Source of the DNA: Bacteroides fragilis
Lineage (GTDB): Bacteria > Bacteroidota > Bacteroidia > Bacteroidales > DTGW01
Direction: 5' to 3'
Assembly (NCBI GenBank): GCA_945889005.1
Contig: CAMDBI010000025.1
Location: 1-56,384, forward strand
DNA: 56,384 bases
Positions 33,721-41,591 of this stretch are shown one piece after another. Positions within the stretch are counted from its first letter, which is position 1, and each line of letters begins with the position of its first letter. The notes beneath the pieces were generated by a model that was given only the letters and a program-made list of their open reading frames with translations, was not told the origin of the DNA and did no database searches. A program made the position numbers and the translations under genes.

Positions 33721-33795
33721 ATGGAAAACCAATACGACGAGAAGTATGCCTCGAAAGACTATTACTGGGGCAAAAGTCCCTCAACTTCAAGTTAA
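33721..33795 (+). pseudogene. N-terminal stump of a SAM methyltransferase (24 codons)
   Basis: MENQYDEKYASKDYYWGKSPS followed by a stop matches the start of small class I methyltransferases of the YDERY..EDYxWG type. The SAM-binding domain is absent; hairpin-repeat sequence follows within 50 bases. Confidence 0.5.
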
Positions 33796-33834
33796 ACCAT
33801 TTTAAATAAAACACATAGCCTCTGAAAAACTGAA

Positions 33835-33960
33835 AACTCTGATTGTTAAAAGCAACATAGTTGAGCAAACTTTGTAGAAGAGCAATACACCCTAATGTTA
33901 AGGTGCGTAGCATCGAAATATTATTTTGCCACAACACAGCCATAGTAGGAGCCGATGTAT
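33835..33960. repeat. Degenerate REP-like hairpin repeats
   Basis: AAAGCAACATAGTTGAGCAAACTTTGTAGAAG and AAGGTGCGTAGCATCGAAATATT are related to the hairpins at 27011-27180 but carry stem mismatches (GGTGC with GCATC), so this copy appears to be decaying. An open frame on the minus strand across it is derived from the repeat. Confidence 0.7.
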
Positions 33961-33975
33961 TTGTTGTAAACCAAA

Positions 33976-35238
33976 TCACAAATGCCTCTTTTCATTGACA
34001 ATTCTTGTTATTTCAGGTAGCTTTCCGAAATAAACTATCGCACCAATTATGCAGGTTATCCCACCAACCAATATAGTTAGCGGTGCACCCACCAATTTTG
34101 CAGCCGACCCAGCCATAATACTTCCAAAAGGAGCTGTTCCCATAAATGCCATGGTGTAAAAGCCCATTACACGCCCTCGTTTGCTATCGTCGACAATGGT
34201 TTGTATCAATGTATTGCTCGAAGCTAGTTGCAGCATCATTCCCAAACCTGTAATAACCATCATAGCAAGCGATATGTAGTAATTGCTCGACAACGAAAAT
34301 GCAACCAAGCCCAATCCAAAAACTCCTGCACAGTATGGAATTAACTTTTCGAGTCCTTGGGTACATTTTCGCGAAGCTAGATACAATGCACCCATTAAAG
34401 CACCAACACCCGATGCTCCCATGAGAAAACCAAATGTTTCTGAACCCCCATGTAAAATATCTTTTGCAATTACCGGCAGCAATACTATATATGGCATACC
34501 CATTAAGCTTACAAGACTAAGCAATAGTAAAATGTGCTTTATGGGAATATTGGCTATTGTGTATGCAAAACCCGTTTTCAATTCGCCAAAAACATCCAAT
34601 GCTTTTTTATTTTTTGCCTGAAATTCAACCTTCATGAAAAGCATAGATGTGATAACCAACAAGTAGCTAAGTCCATTGATGAGAAAACAAACATTAACGC
34701 CTGCCAATGCTATCAGAACTCCTGCCAGTGAAGGACCTAATAGTTTTGCACCGTTTACCATTGTTGAGTTCAATGCAATGGCATTGCTCAAGTCTTCTTT
34801 TCGGTCTACCATTTTAATAACAAACGATTGCCGAACCGGAATATCTATGGCATTGATACAGCCCAGAAAAATGCTTAATACAATCAAATGCCATACTTGA
34901 ACGGTATGACTTTGTGCCAAATAAAACAGTATTAAGGCTTGCAACATCGACAATATTTGAGTCGCAATCATTACATAATAGCGGTTCCATCTGTCGGCAA
35001 ACACCCCTGCAAATGGAGAAATTATAAATGCAGGAATTTGCCCTAAAAATCCCACTAAACCCAACAAAAATACCGAGCCTGTAAGCTCAAATACCAACCA
35101 GGGCATAGCTATACGTTGCATCCAAGTGCCTATAAGCGAAATACTCTGACCGCTGAAAAATAGCCGAAAATTGCGATAACGCAACGACCGAAATATACTT
35201 TTTAATCCCGTCGGTATATAATTAGTAATCTTTTTCAT
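33976..35238 (-). CDS. MFS transporter (EntS-like MFS_3 group)
   Basis: About 420 residues from the ATG at 35238 (MKKITNYIPTG). Roughly twelve hydrophobic segments are visible. After a cytoplasmic start with FRSLRYRNFRLFFSGQSISLIGTWMQR comes the motif-A-like loop GVFADRWNRYYVM between helices 2 and 3, and a long central loop near KKALDVFGELKTG. This group exports siderophores, macrolides and other small compounds; the actual substrate is unknown. Monocistronic and divergent from the phosphodiesterase genes. Confidence 0.87.
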   Translation of the reverse strand: MKKITNYIPTGLKSIFRSLRYRNFRLFFSGQSISLIGTWMQRIAMPWLVFELTGSVFLLGLVGFLGQIPAFIISPFAGVFADRWNRYYVMIATQILSMLQALILFYLAQSHTVQVWHLIVLSIFLGCINAIDIPVRQSFVIKMVDRKEDLSNAIALNSTMVNGAKLLGPSLAGVLIALAGVNVCFLINGLSYLLVITSMLFMKVEFQAKNKKALDVFGELKTGFAYTIANIPIKHILLLLSLVSLMGMPYIVLLPVIAKDILHGGSETFGFLMGASGVGALMGALYLASRKCTQGLEKLIPYCAGVFGLGLVAFSLSSNYYISLAMMVITGLGMMLQLASSNTLIQTIVDDSKRGRVMGFYTMAFMGTAPFGSIMAGSAAKLVGAPLTILVGGITCIIGAIVYFGKLPEITRIVNEKRHL

Positions 35239-35357
35239 CAGGAACAAAAGTATAGAACCGAAATTGGAAAAACGTTAGGCAATTATTTACATTTGGTTAG
35301 ATGTATAAACTAATCATTTACTAATAATTCATTATTCACAGGCTAATAATCGAACTA

Positions 35358-35365
35358 TAGATTTG
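35358..35365 (+). promoter_or_regulatory. Bacteroidota -7 promoter box for the phosphodiesterase operon
   Basis: TAGATTTG fits TAnnTTTG exactly and lies 17 bases before the first phosphodiesterase ATG at 35383. No clear -33 element is present. Confidence 0.55.
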
Positions 35366-35382
35366 TAAAAAATAAAAAAAAC

Positions 35383-36498
35383 ATGAAAAAAACAGCATTA
35401 TTTATTTTAGTTGCTCTATTTATACAAATGAGCATACAAAGCCAAACTATTTCCCGAAGGGAAATTAACATTCCAAATATCAACGGTTTTCAAACCTTGA
35501 AATGCGATTTTCACATTCACACTGTATTTTCTAATGGCTTGGTTTGGCCAACAGTACGTATTCAGGAAGCCTGGATGGAAGGGCTCGATGTTATTGCATT
35601 TACCGACCACCTCGAGTATCACACCTTCGACAAAGATGTAGTATATGACGACAATCGCGCTACCGAAATTGCCAAACCTGCAGCCGACTTATACAACATT
35701 GTATTGATCAAAGGTACAGAAATCACACGTAAGCAGCCTTTGGGCCACTTCAATGCTATTTTTACCACCGACAACAATGCCATTCGTGTTCCCGATTCAA
35801 TTAAATCAATTGCAATTGCTAACCAACAAAATGCATTTGTATTTTGGAATCATCCGGGCGAGGATTCGGGAAAATGGACCGATGTACAGGAAAAACTTTA
35901 TAAAACAGGTCAATTTAAAGGTATTGAGGTAGCAAATCACAACAACTATTTTTCGATTGCTCAACAATGGTGCATGGACAAAAACCTCACTATGATTGGC
36001 ACATCAGACATTCACAACCCTATTACATTCGACTACAATTTTGCTATGGGCGAACATCGCACCATGACACTGGTTTTTGCCAAAGAACGATCTGCAGAAG
36101 GTATCAAAGATGCACTTCTCAACCAACGTACTGCTGTTTACTGGAAAAATAAACTGATTGGAAAAAATGAATTTCTGAAACCAATATTTGACCAAAGCAT
36201 CAGTAACCAGAATTTACCCTTTAAATTCAAAAAATCGCAGCGCAACAAATCATTCTTATTTATCAAAAACAGTTCATCGGTCCCTTTTTCCATTGTGGTT
36301 AAAAACAAACCTAAAGAACTCAGTTTCCCAAGTAAAATAAAACTTGCCGCAAACAGCACCACTGCAGTTGCTCTAGAATACAACAGTCAGGAAACAGGGG
36401 TAAAAAAAATAATATTGCCTGTTGAGGTCGATAATCTTTACATTTTACCCAATACGCCGCTCTCATCAGAAATTTCGTTTGAACTAACCATAGAATAA
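35383..36498 (+). CDS. Secreted PHP-domain phosphodiesterase, Sb-PDE family, copy 1
   Basis: A 371-residue protein. The signal peptide is MKKTALFILVALFIQMSIQSQ. The PHP fold is shown by CDFHIHTVFSNG (HxH metal motif), FTDHLEY, KGTEITR, FWNHPGED, EVANHNNY and GTSDIHNP. The C-terminal 110 residues form a beta-rich domain. It resembles the Sb-PDE family, named for a Sphingobium organophosphate phosphodiesterase, so it probably cleaves phosphodiesters outside the inner membrane. The next gene starts 6 bases downstream, and a strong paralogue is the third gene of the unit. Confidence 0.85.
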   Translation: MKKTALFILVALFIQMSIQSQTISRREINIPNINGFQTLKCDFHIHTVFSNGLVWPTVRIQEAWMEGLDVIAFTDHLEYHTFDKDVVYDDNRATEIAKPAADLYNIVLIKGTEITRKQPLGHFNAIFTTDNNAIRVPDSIKSIAIANQQNAFVFWNHPGEDSGKWTDVQEKLYKTGQFKGIEVANHNNYFSIAQQWCMDKNLTMIGTSDIHNPITFDYNFAMGEHRTMTLVFAKERSAEGIKDALLNQRTAVYWKNKLIGKNEFLKPIFDQSISNQNLPFKFKKSQRNKSFLFIKNSSSVPFSIVVKNKPKELSFPSKIKLAANSTTAVALEYNSQETGVKKIILPVEVDNLYILPNTPLSSEISFELTIE

Positions 36499-36504
36499 AA
36501 AAAC

Positions 36505-38190
36505 ATGAAAAAGTTAAGCTCAAAAACAACAATATTTTTTGCCATTCTTGCCCTGTCTATCGTTTCGTGCAAAAAAGAAACAGCCGACATGGTTGTATTC
36601 AATGCCAAGGTGATAACGGTCGACGAAAAGAATCTGGGAGCAGAAGCATTCGCTATCAAAGATGGAAAATTTTTTGCTATAGGAACTACCGACGAGATCC
36701 GGAAGCTTGTCGGCGACTCTACTAAGGTAATTGATGCCGAAGGAAAAACTATTACGCCGGGGTTTATCGATGCACACTTGCACGTTAACCCGGTATATCC
36801 CGAAAATCACCGTTTAGGCATTATTGACCTCACACCACCAAGGGTTTCGTCGATGGACGATTTGATAGCCATCATGAAAAAAAAGGCCGCCATTACTCCT
36901 GCCGGTCAATGGGTTGTGGGCTCGCGCTATTTCGACACAAAAATAGGCGGTCACCCTACTGCAAAAGACTTAGACAAGATATCGACCGTACACCCGATTA
37001 TGGTACGCCATTCGAGCGGGCATGTAGGTGCCGTTAACAGCTATGCGCTAAAAATGGCCAATATTACCCGTCAAACGCCCAATCCTCCCGGAGGAGCCTT
37101 TGACCGGCTTCCCAATGGCGAGCCCAACGGTGTATGCCGCGAAGGAGCATCGGGAATCATCAGAAAAGCCGGACCTAAAATGCCCGAAGCCAACGAAAAT
37201 GAAGAGTTAGAAGGCTTTCTCAAATGCTTCGATAATTTTGAAGCCATGGGCATAACAAGTGTGGGCGATGCTGGCATGAATCCCGAAAAAATAAAGCTCT
37301 ACGAAAAAGCATACCATGCCGGACAAGCTGTACGAGTAAATGCCATGATTAGCGAGCGTTACCTTAACGAAGCCAAAACACTTAAAGTAGATTCGACTAT
37401 TCCCGAAACCAACCTCAGAACTAAAACCATTAAGGTATTTCACGGAAATTCATTGTCGGGGCGTACCTGCTGGCTAAAGAAACCTTATGAAATGATTAAC
37501 CCGACAACTGGAAAGAAGGATTTCTACGGTATACCTCCGGCACGTTCGCAACAGCAGCTCGACTCGCTAATGCTTGCCATACACTCGGCAGGTTTCCAAA
37601 TAGCTACGCACTCCAACGGCGACCGCGAAATACCCATGGTACTCCTTGCATACGAACGCGCTCTTGCACAATATCCTAACAAGAACCACCGCCACCGCAT
37701 TGAGCATTGCAGCGTTGTGGACGATACCATTATGCAAAAGATCAAAGAACTTGATGTTGTATTGGCACTGCACTCGTACGAATACGAACACGGAGACAAG
37801 GAAGAAGAATACGGCGACTACCGATGGGACATGATGCACCCAAATGCTTTGGCACTGAAAATGGGCATACATATAGCCGGCACATCCGACTACAGCGTTA
37901 GCCGAGCGTTTCCTATGCTTCGTATACAAAGTATGGTCACACGCAAAGGTTCTAACGGCAAAGTATATGGCGAAGCCCAAAAAGTATCGGTCGAAGATGC
38001 TATTAAAATATGGACACTGGGCAGCGCTTATGCTTCGTTCGAAGAAAAAATGAAAGGTTCTATCGAGAAAGGAAAATTTGCCGACTTTGTTATACTTTCA
38101 GAAGATCCTCGAAGCGCAGTACCCGATTCAATTATGAATATTAAAGTATTAAAAACCGTAATCGGTGGTAAAGTTGTTTTTGAACTATAA
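36505..38190 (+). CDS. Lipoprotein amidohydrolase (YtcJ-like, Amidohydro_3)
   Basis: A 561-residue enzyme with a lipobox in LALSIVSC (C22), so it is likely periplasmic and membrane-anchored. Amidohydrolase landmarks are TPGFIDAHLHVNP, VGDAG, ATHSNGDRE, RHRIEHCSVV and AGTSDYSV. Members hydrolyse amides or related bonds with one or two metals. It lies between the two Sb-PDE genes with spacers of 6 and 26 bases, so the three act together. The enzyme may process what the phosphodiesterases release, which is inference. Confidence 0.88.
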   Translation: MKKLSSKTTIFFAILALSIVSCKKETADMVVFNAKVITVDEKNLGAEAFAIKDGKFFAIGTTDEIRKLVGDSTKVIDAEGKTITPGFIDAHLHVNPVYPENHRLGIIDLTPPRVSSMDDLIAIMKKKAAITPAGQWVVGSRYFDTKIGGHPTAKDLDKISTVHPIMVRHSSGHVGAVNSYALKMANITRQTPNPPGGAFDRLPNGEPNGVCREGASGIIRKAGPKMPEANENEELEGFLKCFDNFEAMGITSVGDAGMNPEKIKLYEKAYHAGQAVRVNAMISERYLNEAKTLKVDSTIPETNLRTKTIKVFHGNSLSGRTCWLKKPYEMINPTTGKKDFYGIPPARSQQQLDSLMLAIHSAGFQIATHSNGDREIPMVLLAYERALAQYPNKNHRHRIEHCSVVDDTIMQKIKELDVVLALHSYEYEHGDKEEEYGDYRWDMMHPNALALKMGIHIAGTSDYSVSRAFPMLRIQSMVTRKGSNGKVYGEAQKVSVEDAIKIWTLGSAYASFEEKMKGSIEKGKFADFVILSEDPRSAVPDSIMNIKVLKTVIGGKVVFEL

Positions 38191-38216
38191 AACAAATCAT
38201 TTTAAAAACAAATAAC

Positions 38217-39335
38217 ATGAAAAAATTATTTTTAATTTCAGCTTTAGCTGTATTCATATTTGTTCAGCTTTTCAGCCAATCGAACATTCGCAGAGAAATA
38301 AACATTCCCAACATCGAAGGTTACGTAACCTTAAAATGCGATTTTCACATTCATACGGTATTCTCCGACGGCATGGTTTGGCCTACAGTACGGGTAAAAG
38401 AAGCCTGGAAAGAAGGGCTCGATGTAATTGCTTATACCGATCACCTCGAATACCAACCGCATAAAAAAGATATTTCAACCGACCACAACCGGGCTACAGA
38501 CATAGGTCTCGAATTGGCCGAACAATACAACATTATTGTGATCCGCGGTACCGAAATAACACGCAAGAAACCTATGGGACATATCAACGCTATATTCACC
38601 CTCGATAACAACCCAATTTTTGTTGCCGACTCGATGGAATCCATCAATATTGCCAAAAAACAAAATGCATTTATCACATGGAATCATCCTTCTGAAAAAT
38701 ATGGTAAATGGTCTGAAATACAGGATATTCTTTACAAAAACTCTATGTTTCAGGGCATTGAAGTGGCCAACCACAATACCTACTACCCCGATGCTCACCA
38801 ATGGTGTATCGACAAAAATCTAACCATGATGGGAACTTCCGACGTGCATGAACCTATCGATTTCGATTACAATTTTGCAAAAGGCGAGCGACGAACTATG
38901 ACCCTGGTCTTCGCGACTCAACGTACTTCAGACGCTGTAAAACAGGCGCTTATCGACCGTAACACTGTTGTTTTCTGGAAAAACAAACTCCTCGGTAACG
39001 AAAAATTTCTGAAACCTATTTTTAATCAAAGTGTCAGCTTACAAAAAAAATCGTTCACTTTTAAAAAGGGCTTTAAAAACAAAGGATTGCTTTTAATCAA
39101 AAACAACTCTGATCTTTCATATACCATAAAATTAACTAATACTAATCCTGAAATGAAGATAGACGCCAAAAGCATTGTTCTGGAAGCAAATTCAGTTACT
39201 TCTGTTTCCTTTGATTATAAAAGCGATTTAACCCAAACAAAAAACATTGTGATACCGGCAGAAATCGAAAACTTATATGTATTGCCCAATACTCCTCTTA
39301 AGACAGAAATGTCGTTTGAAGTAAAAGTTCAATAA
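38217..39335 (+). CDS. Secreted PHP-domain phosphodiesterase, Sb-PDE family, copy 2
   Basis: A 372-residue paralogue of the enzyme at 35383. Signal peptide MKKLFLISALAVFIFVQLFSQ; metal motifs CDFHIHTVFSDG, YTDHLEY, RGTEITR, TWNHPSE, EVANHNTY and GTSDVHEP are all kept, as is the beta-rich tail. Copy 2 has D where copy 1 has N in the TVFSDG/TVFSNG motif. Duplication on either side of an amidohydrolase suggests different substrate preferences. The unit ends at the terminator at 39346. Confidence 0.85.
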   Translation: MKKLFLISALAVFIFVQLFSQSNIRREINIPNIEGYVTLKCDFHIHTVFSDGMVWPTVRVKEAWKEGLDVIAYTDHLEYQPHKKDISTDHNRATDIGLELAEQYNIIVIRGTEITRKKPMGHINAIFTLDNNPIFVADSMESINIAKKQNAFITWNHPSEKYGKWSEIQDILYKNSMFQGIEVANHNTYYPDAHQWCIDKNLTMMGTSDVHEPIDFDYNFAKGERRTMTLVFATQRTSDAVKQALIDRNTVVFWKNKLLGNEKFLKPIFNQSVSLQKKSFTFKKGFKNKGLLLIKNNSDLSYTIKLTNTNPEMKIDAKSIVLEANSVTSVSFDYKSDLTQTKNIVIPAEIENLYVLPNTPLKTEMSFEVKVQ

Positions 39336-39345
39336 TTTTTCCAAT

Positions 39346-39377
39346 AAAAATGCATGGCCTTCTAGTCATGCATTTTT
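39346..39377 (+). terminator. Rho-independent terminator after the phosphodiesterase operon
   Basis: AAAAATGCATG (39346-39356) pairs perfectly with CATGCATTTTT (39367-39377), followed by more T. It lies 11 bases past the stop of the second phosphodiesterase. Confidence 0.85.
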
Positions 39378-39427
39378 TCAATACTTAACTCAATTCTAAC
39401 AAAACTTTAAAAAATTTCTTACATATC

Positions 39428-39445
39428 TATCGTATATTTACGATA
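39428..39445 (+). promoter_or_regulatory. Palindromic operator overlapping the arsR-type promoter
   Basis: TATCGTA (39428-39434) and TACGATA (39439-39445) form a perfect 7-bp inverted repeat with a 4-bp spacer. The site overlaps TATATTTA, a near match to the -7 box, and lies 13 bases before the regulator ATG. Autorepression by the ArsR-type protein, released by an arsenical or metal, is likely. Confidence 0.65.
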
Positions 39446-39457
39446 TAAGATTAGTAT

Positions 39458-39784
39458 ATGGCAATTAATAAAAAAGAACTGTTTGACAACTCGTTACAAG
39501 AGACTGCCGATTTTGCAAAAGCACTTTCGCATCCGGCACGTGTCGAAATAATCAACTTGTTGGTGCGGCAAAAATCGTGTATTTGTAACAGTATTGTTGA
39601 GCAACTACCTCTGTCGCAATCTACTGTTTCGCAACACCTAAGAGAATTGAAAGATGCCGGGCTCATACTGGGCGAAATTGAAGGACAAAAAGTTTGTTAT
39701 TGTATCAACAAAGAACGATTCAACAAGTTGGCCCAAAAAACGATAAACGATCTGAATACATTGTTAAACCAAATAAATAATTAA
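39458..39784 (+). CDS. ArsR-family winged-helix repressor
   Basis: A 108-residue ArsR/SmtB regulator with FAKALSHPARVEIINLL and the DNA-recognition helix LPLSQSTVSQHLRELKDAGLI. RQKSCICNSIV is the place of the ELCVCDL arsenic-binding motif, with two cysteines (C-I-C) in the right position. The stop is 5 bases before the arsenite methyltransferase start, so they form one operon. It is expected to sense As(III) or a related thiophilic ion and repress its own promoter. Confidence 0.9.
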   Translation: MAINKKELFDNSLQETADFAKALSHPARVEIINLLVRQKSCICNSIVEQLPLSQSTVSQHLRELKDAGLILGEIEGQKVCYCINKERFNKLAQKTINDLNTLLNQINN

Positions 39785-39789
39785 AAAAT

Positions 39790-40722
39790 ATGTCGGAAAT
39801 TAAAGAAATCAACGAACAGGAAAAAAGTACCTGTTGCAAAAGCAGCACCGAAAATACAAGCTGCTGCAGCGAATCGAAAAGCGAAAAAGCAAGTTCATGC
39901 TGCGACTCCTCCAATGATTCTTCATGTGGATGCGACAATTCCAAAAGCGAAAGTTTAGGGTCGGCAGAAGATATCAAGCAAGTAGTGCAGGATCGTTACT
40001 CGAAAGTAGTTACAAGCCGTGCGTGCGGATGTGGTTCGTCTGGTTCATTTGCCGACGGATACGACAAATTGGAAGGTTACAATCAATCGGCCGATTATGG
40101 TTTGGGCTGCGGAATCCCGACCGAACATGCCAACATCCAACCCGGAAACTCAGTTCTCGATCTTGGATCGGGTGCCGGCAACGATGTATTTGTAGCTCGC
40201 GCCATTGTTGGCGAAACAGGTCATGTAATTGGTGTCGATTTTACCGATGCTATGATCCAAAAGGCTAACGATAACAAAGAAAAAACCGGTTTTACCAACG
40301 TCGAATTCCGCAAGGGCGACATCGAAGATATGCCCGTCGACAACGATTCTATTGATGTTGTTATAAGCAATTGTGTCATCAACCTGGTGCCCGACAAAAA
40401 GAAAGCTTTTTCAGAAATATACCGTGTATTGAAACCAGGAGGGCATTTCTGCATTTCCGATATGGTTGTAAACGGCCAAATGGAAGATAGCATTCGTCGC
40501 GATCTTGAACTTTATGCAGGTTGTATTGCCGGTGCTGTTAGCCAAGACGAGTACATGGGCATGTTACGCGAAATTGGCTTCTCGAACCCCGAAATAAGAG
40601 CATCGAAAAAAGTAATTACCTCGCGCGAACGTCTCGATACAAAGTATAGCCCCGAAAAAGCCGAAAATATGTGGAGCCTTTCCGATAAACTTTTCAGCAT
40701 AACTTTTTACGCAGTAAAATAA
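39790..40722 (+). CDS. arsM: Arsenite methyltransferase (ArsM) with a cysteine-rich N-terminal extension
   Basis: A 310-residue enzyme. Residues 70-310 are a typical ArsM: YGLGCGIPTEHA (C107), motif I VLDLGSGAGNDVFVA, VISNCVINLVPDKKKAF and LYAGCIAGA, giving the three conserved cysteines that bind As(III). It methylates arsenite with SAM. Residues 1-58 add a serine-, lysine- and cysteine-rich tail with three CC pairs (15-16, 25-26, 37-38) plus CGC at 46-48, which looks like a metal-chelating leader. Co-transcribed with the ArsR-type repressor. Confidence 0.92.
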   Translation: MSEIKEINEQEKSTCCKSSTENTSCCSESKSEKASSCCDSSNDSSCGCDNSKSESLGSAEDIKQVVQDRYSKVVTSRACGCGSSGSFADGYDKLEGYNQSADYGLGCGIPTEHANIQPGNSVLDLGSGAGNDVFVARAIVGETGHVIGVDFTDAMIQKANDNKEKTGFTNVEFRKGDIEDMPVDNDSIDVVISNCVINLVPDKKKAFSEIYRVLKPGGHFCISDMVVNGQMEDSIRRDLELYAGCIAGAVSQDEYMGMLREIGFSNPEIRASKKVITSRERLDTKYSPEKAENMWSLSDKLFSITFYAVK

Positions 40723-40727
40723 TTTTA

Positions 40728-40790
40728 TTAACGCAAAGACGCAAAGGCGCATAATAAGAAACTTAGCGTCTTTGCGACTTTGCGTTTAAC
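40728..40790. repeat. Imperfect inverted repeat of the GCAAAGACGCAAAG type
   Basis: AACGCAAAGACGCAAAG on the left pairs with CTTTGCGACTTTGCGTT on the right, with AGCGTC also complementary to GACGC. It is a second copy of the element at 4500-4567. Its position right after arsM suggests it can act as a terminator or RNA end. Confidence 0.75.
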
Positions 40791-40805
40791 TAAAACAATA
40801 TACAC

Positions 40806-41504
40806 ATGAAAATTATTATAATTGGCGATTACAATCCCGAATACCCTCCGCATCCGGCAACAGAAGCTTCGTTGAAGCATGCTGAAGAAAAAAACAATAT
40901 TAGTGCTACTGTTGAATGGCTCGACACAGAGAAATTGCAAGAACCGGTAAACGAAATGCTGTCGAATGCAAACGCAATTTGGCTCGGACCTGCACCTTAT
41001 AAAAACAAAGAAGGTGTGCGTGCTGCTGTGAAATATATTCGCGAAAACGACATCCCGTTCATAGGTACTTGCGGGGGCTTATATCAATCTGTTGCCGAAT
41101 TTGCATTAAACAAATTGTCGGTAGATATTTCGAAAATAGAAATGTCTGACGATCCATCTGGAGAAAGCCTTTTTATTCGCGATACATGCTGTGTTGCACA
41201 CGGGTTCAAAGTTGTAAATTTTAAAACAGTCGAAAATACCAAAACTCGTGCTTTTTATAACGCGATCGATTGCGAAGAAGATTCCAACTGCGGGTTTGCG
41301 GTGAATGAGAAGTATCATGCCGCTCTTGAAGCGCAAGAATTCATCGTTTCGGGAACCGATAATGAACACGAAGCCAAAGTATTCGAACTGAATACAAACA
41401 AATTCTTCATTGTTACCAAATTCTTGCCTCAAATGCGCTCTACTCCAGAAAAACCTCACCCACTAATAAATTCCTTTATTGTAGAAACTCAAAAAACACT
41501 GTAA
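40806..41504 (+). CDS. Class I glutamine-amidotransferase-like protein, CTP synthase C-terminal-related
   Basis: A 232-residue GATase-like protein. FIGTCGGLYQ (C89) is the nucleophile elbow. The opening IIIIGDYNPEYPPHPAT and the end EKPHPLINSF match the CTP synthase C-terminal region-related group, some members of which carry selenocysteine; here the codon is Cys. No synthetase domain is fused. It follows arsM after an inverted repeat; a role in arsenic or selenium handling is possible but unproven. Confidence 0.78.
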   Translation: MKIIIIGDYNPEYPPHPATEASLKHAEEKNNISATVEWLDTEKLQEPVNEMLSNANAIWLGPAPYKNKEGVRAAVKYIRENDIPFIGTCGGLYQSVAEFALNKLSVDISKIEMSDDPSGESLFIRDTCCVAHGFKVVNFKTVENTKTRAFYNAIDCEEDSNCGFAVNEKYHAALEAQEFIVSGTDNEHEAKVFELNTNKFFIVTKFLPQMRSTPEKPHPLINSFIVETQKTL

Positions 41505-41591
41505 AAAATAGCATTCATCCATTTATCCCATTTTGTCATTTCAATCTTCAATTTAAAACATTACTTTTGCGCCCAAAATAAATAAAATTCA

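Noticed and set aside
33719-33979. Open frame of 86 codons on the minus strand
   Set aside because: It reads through degenerate hairpin repeats and shares residues with the repeat-derived start of the frame near 27089.
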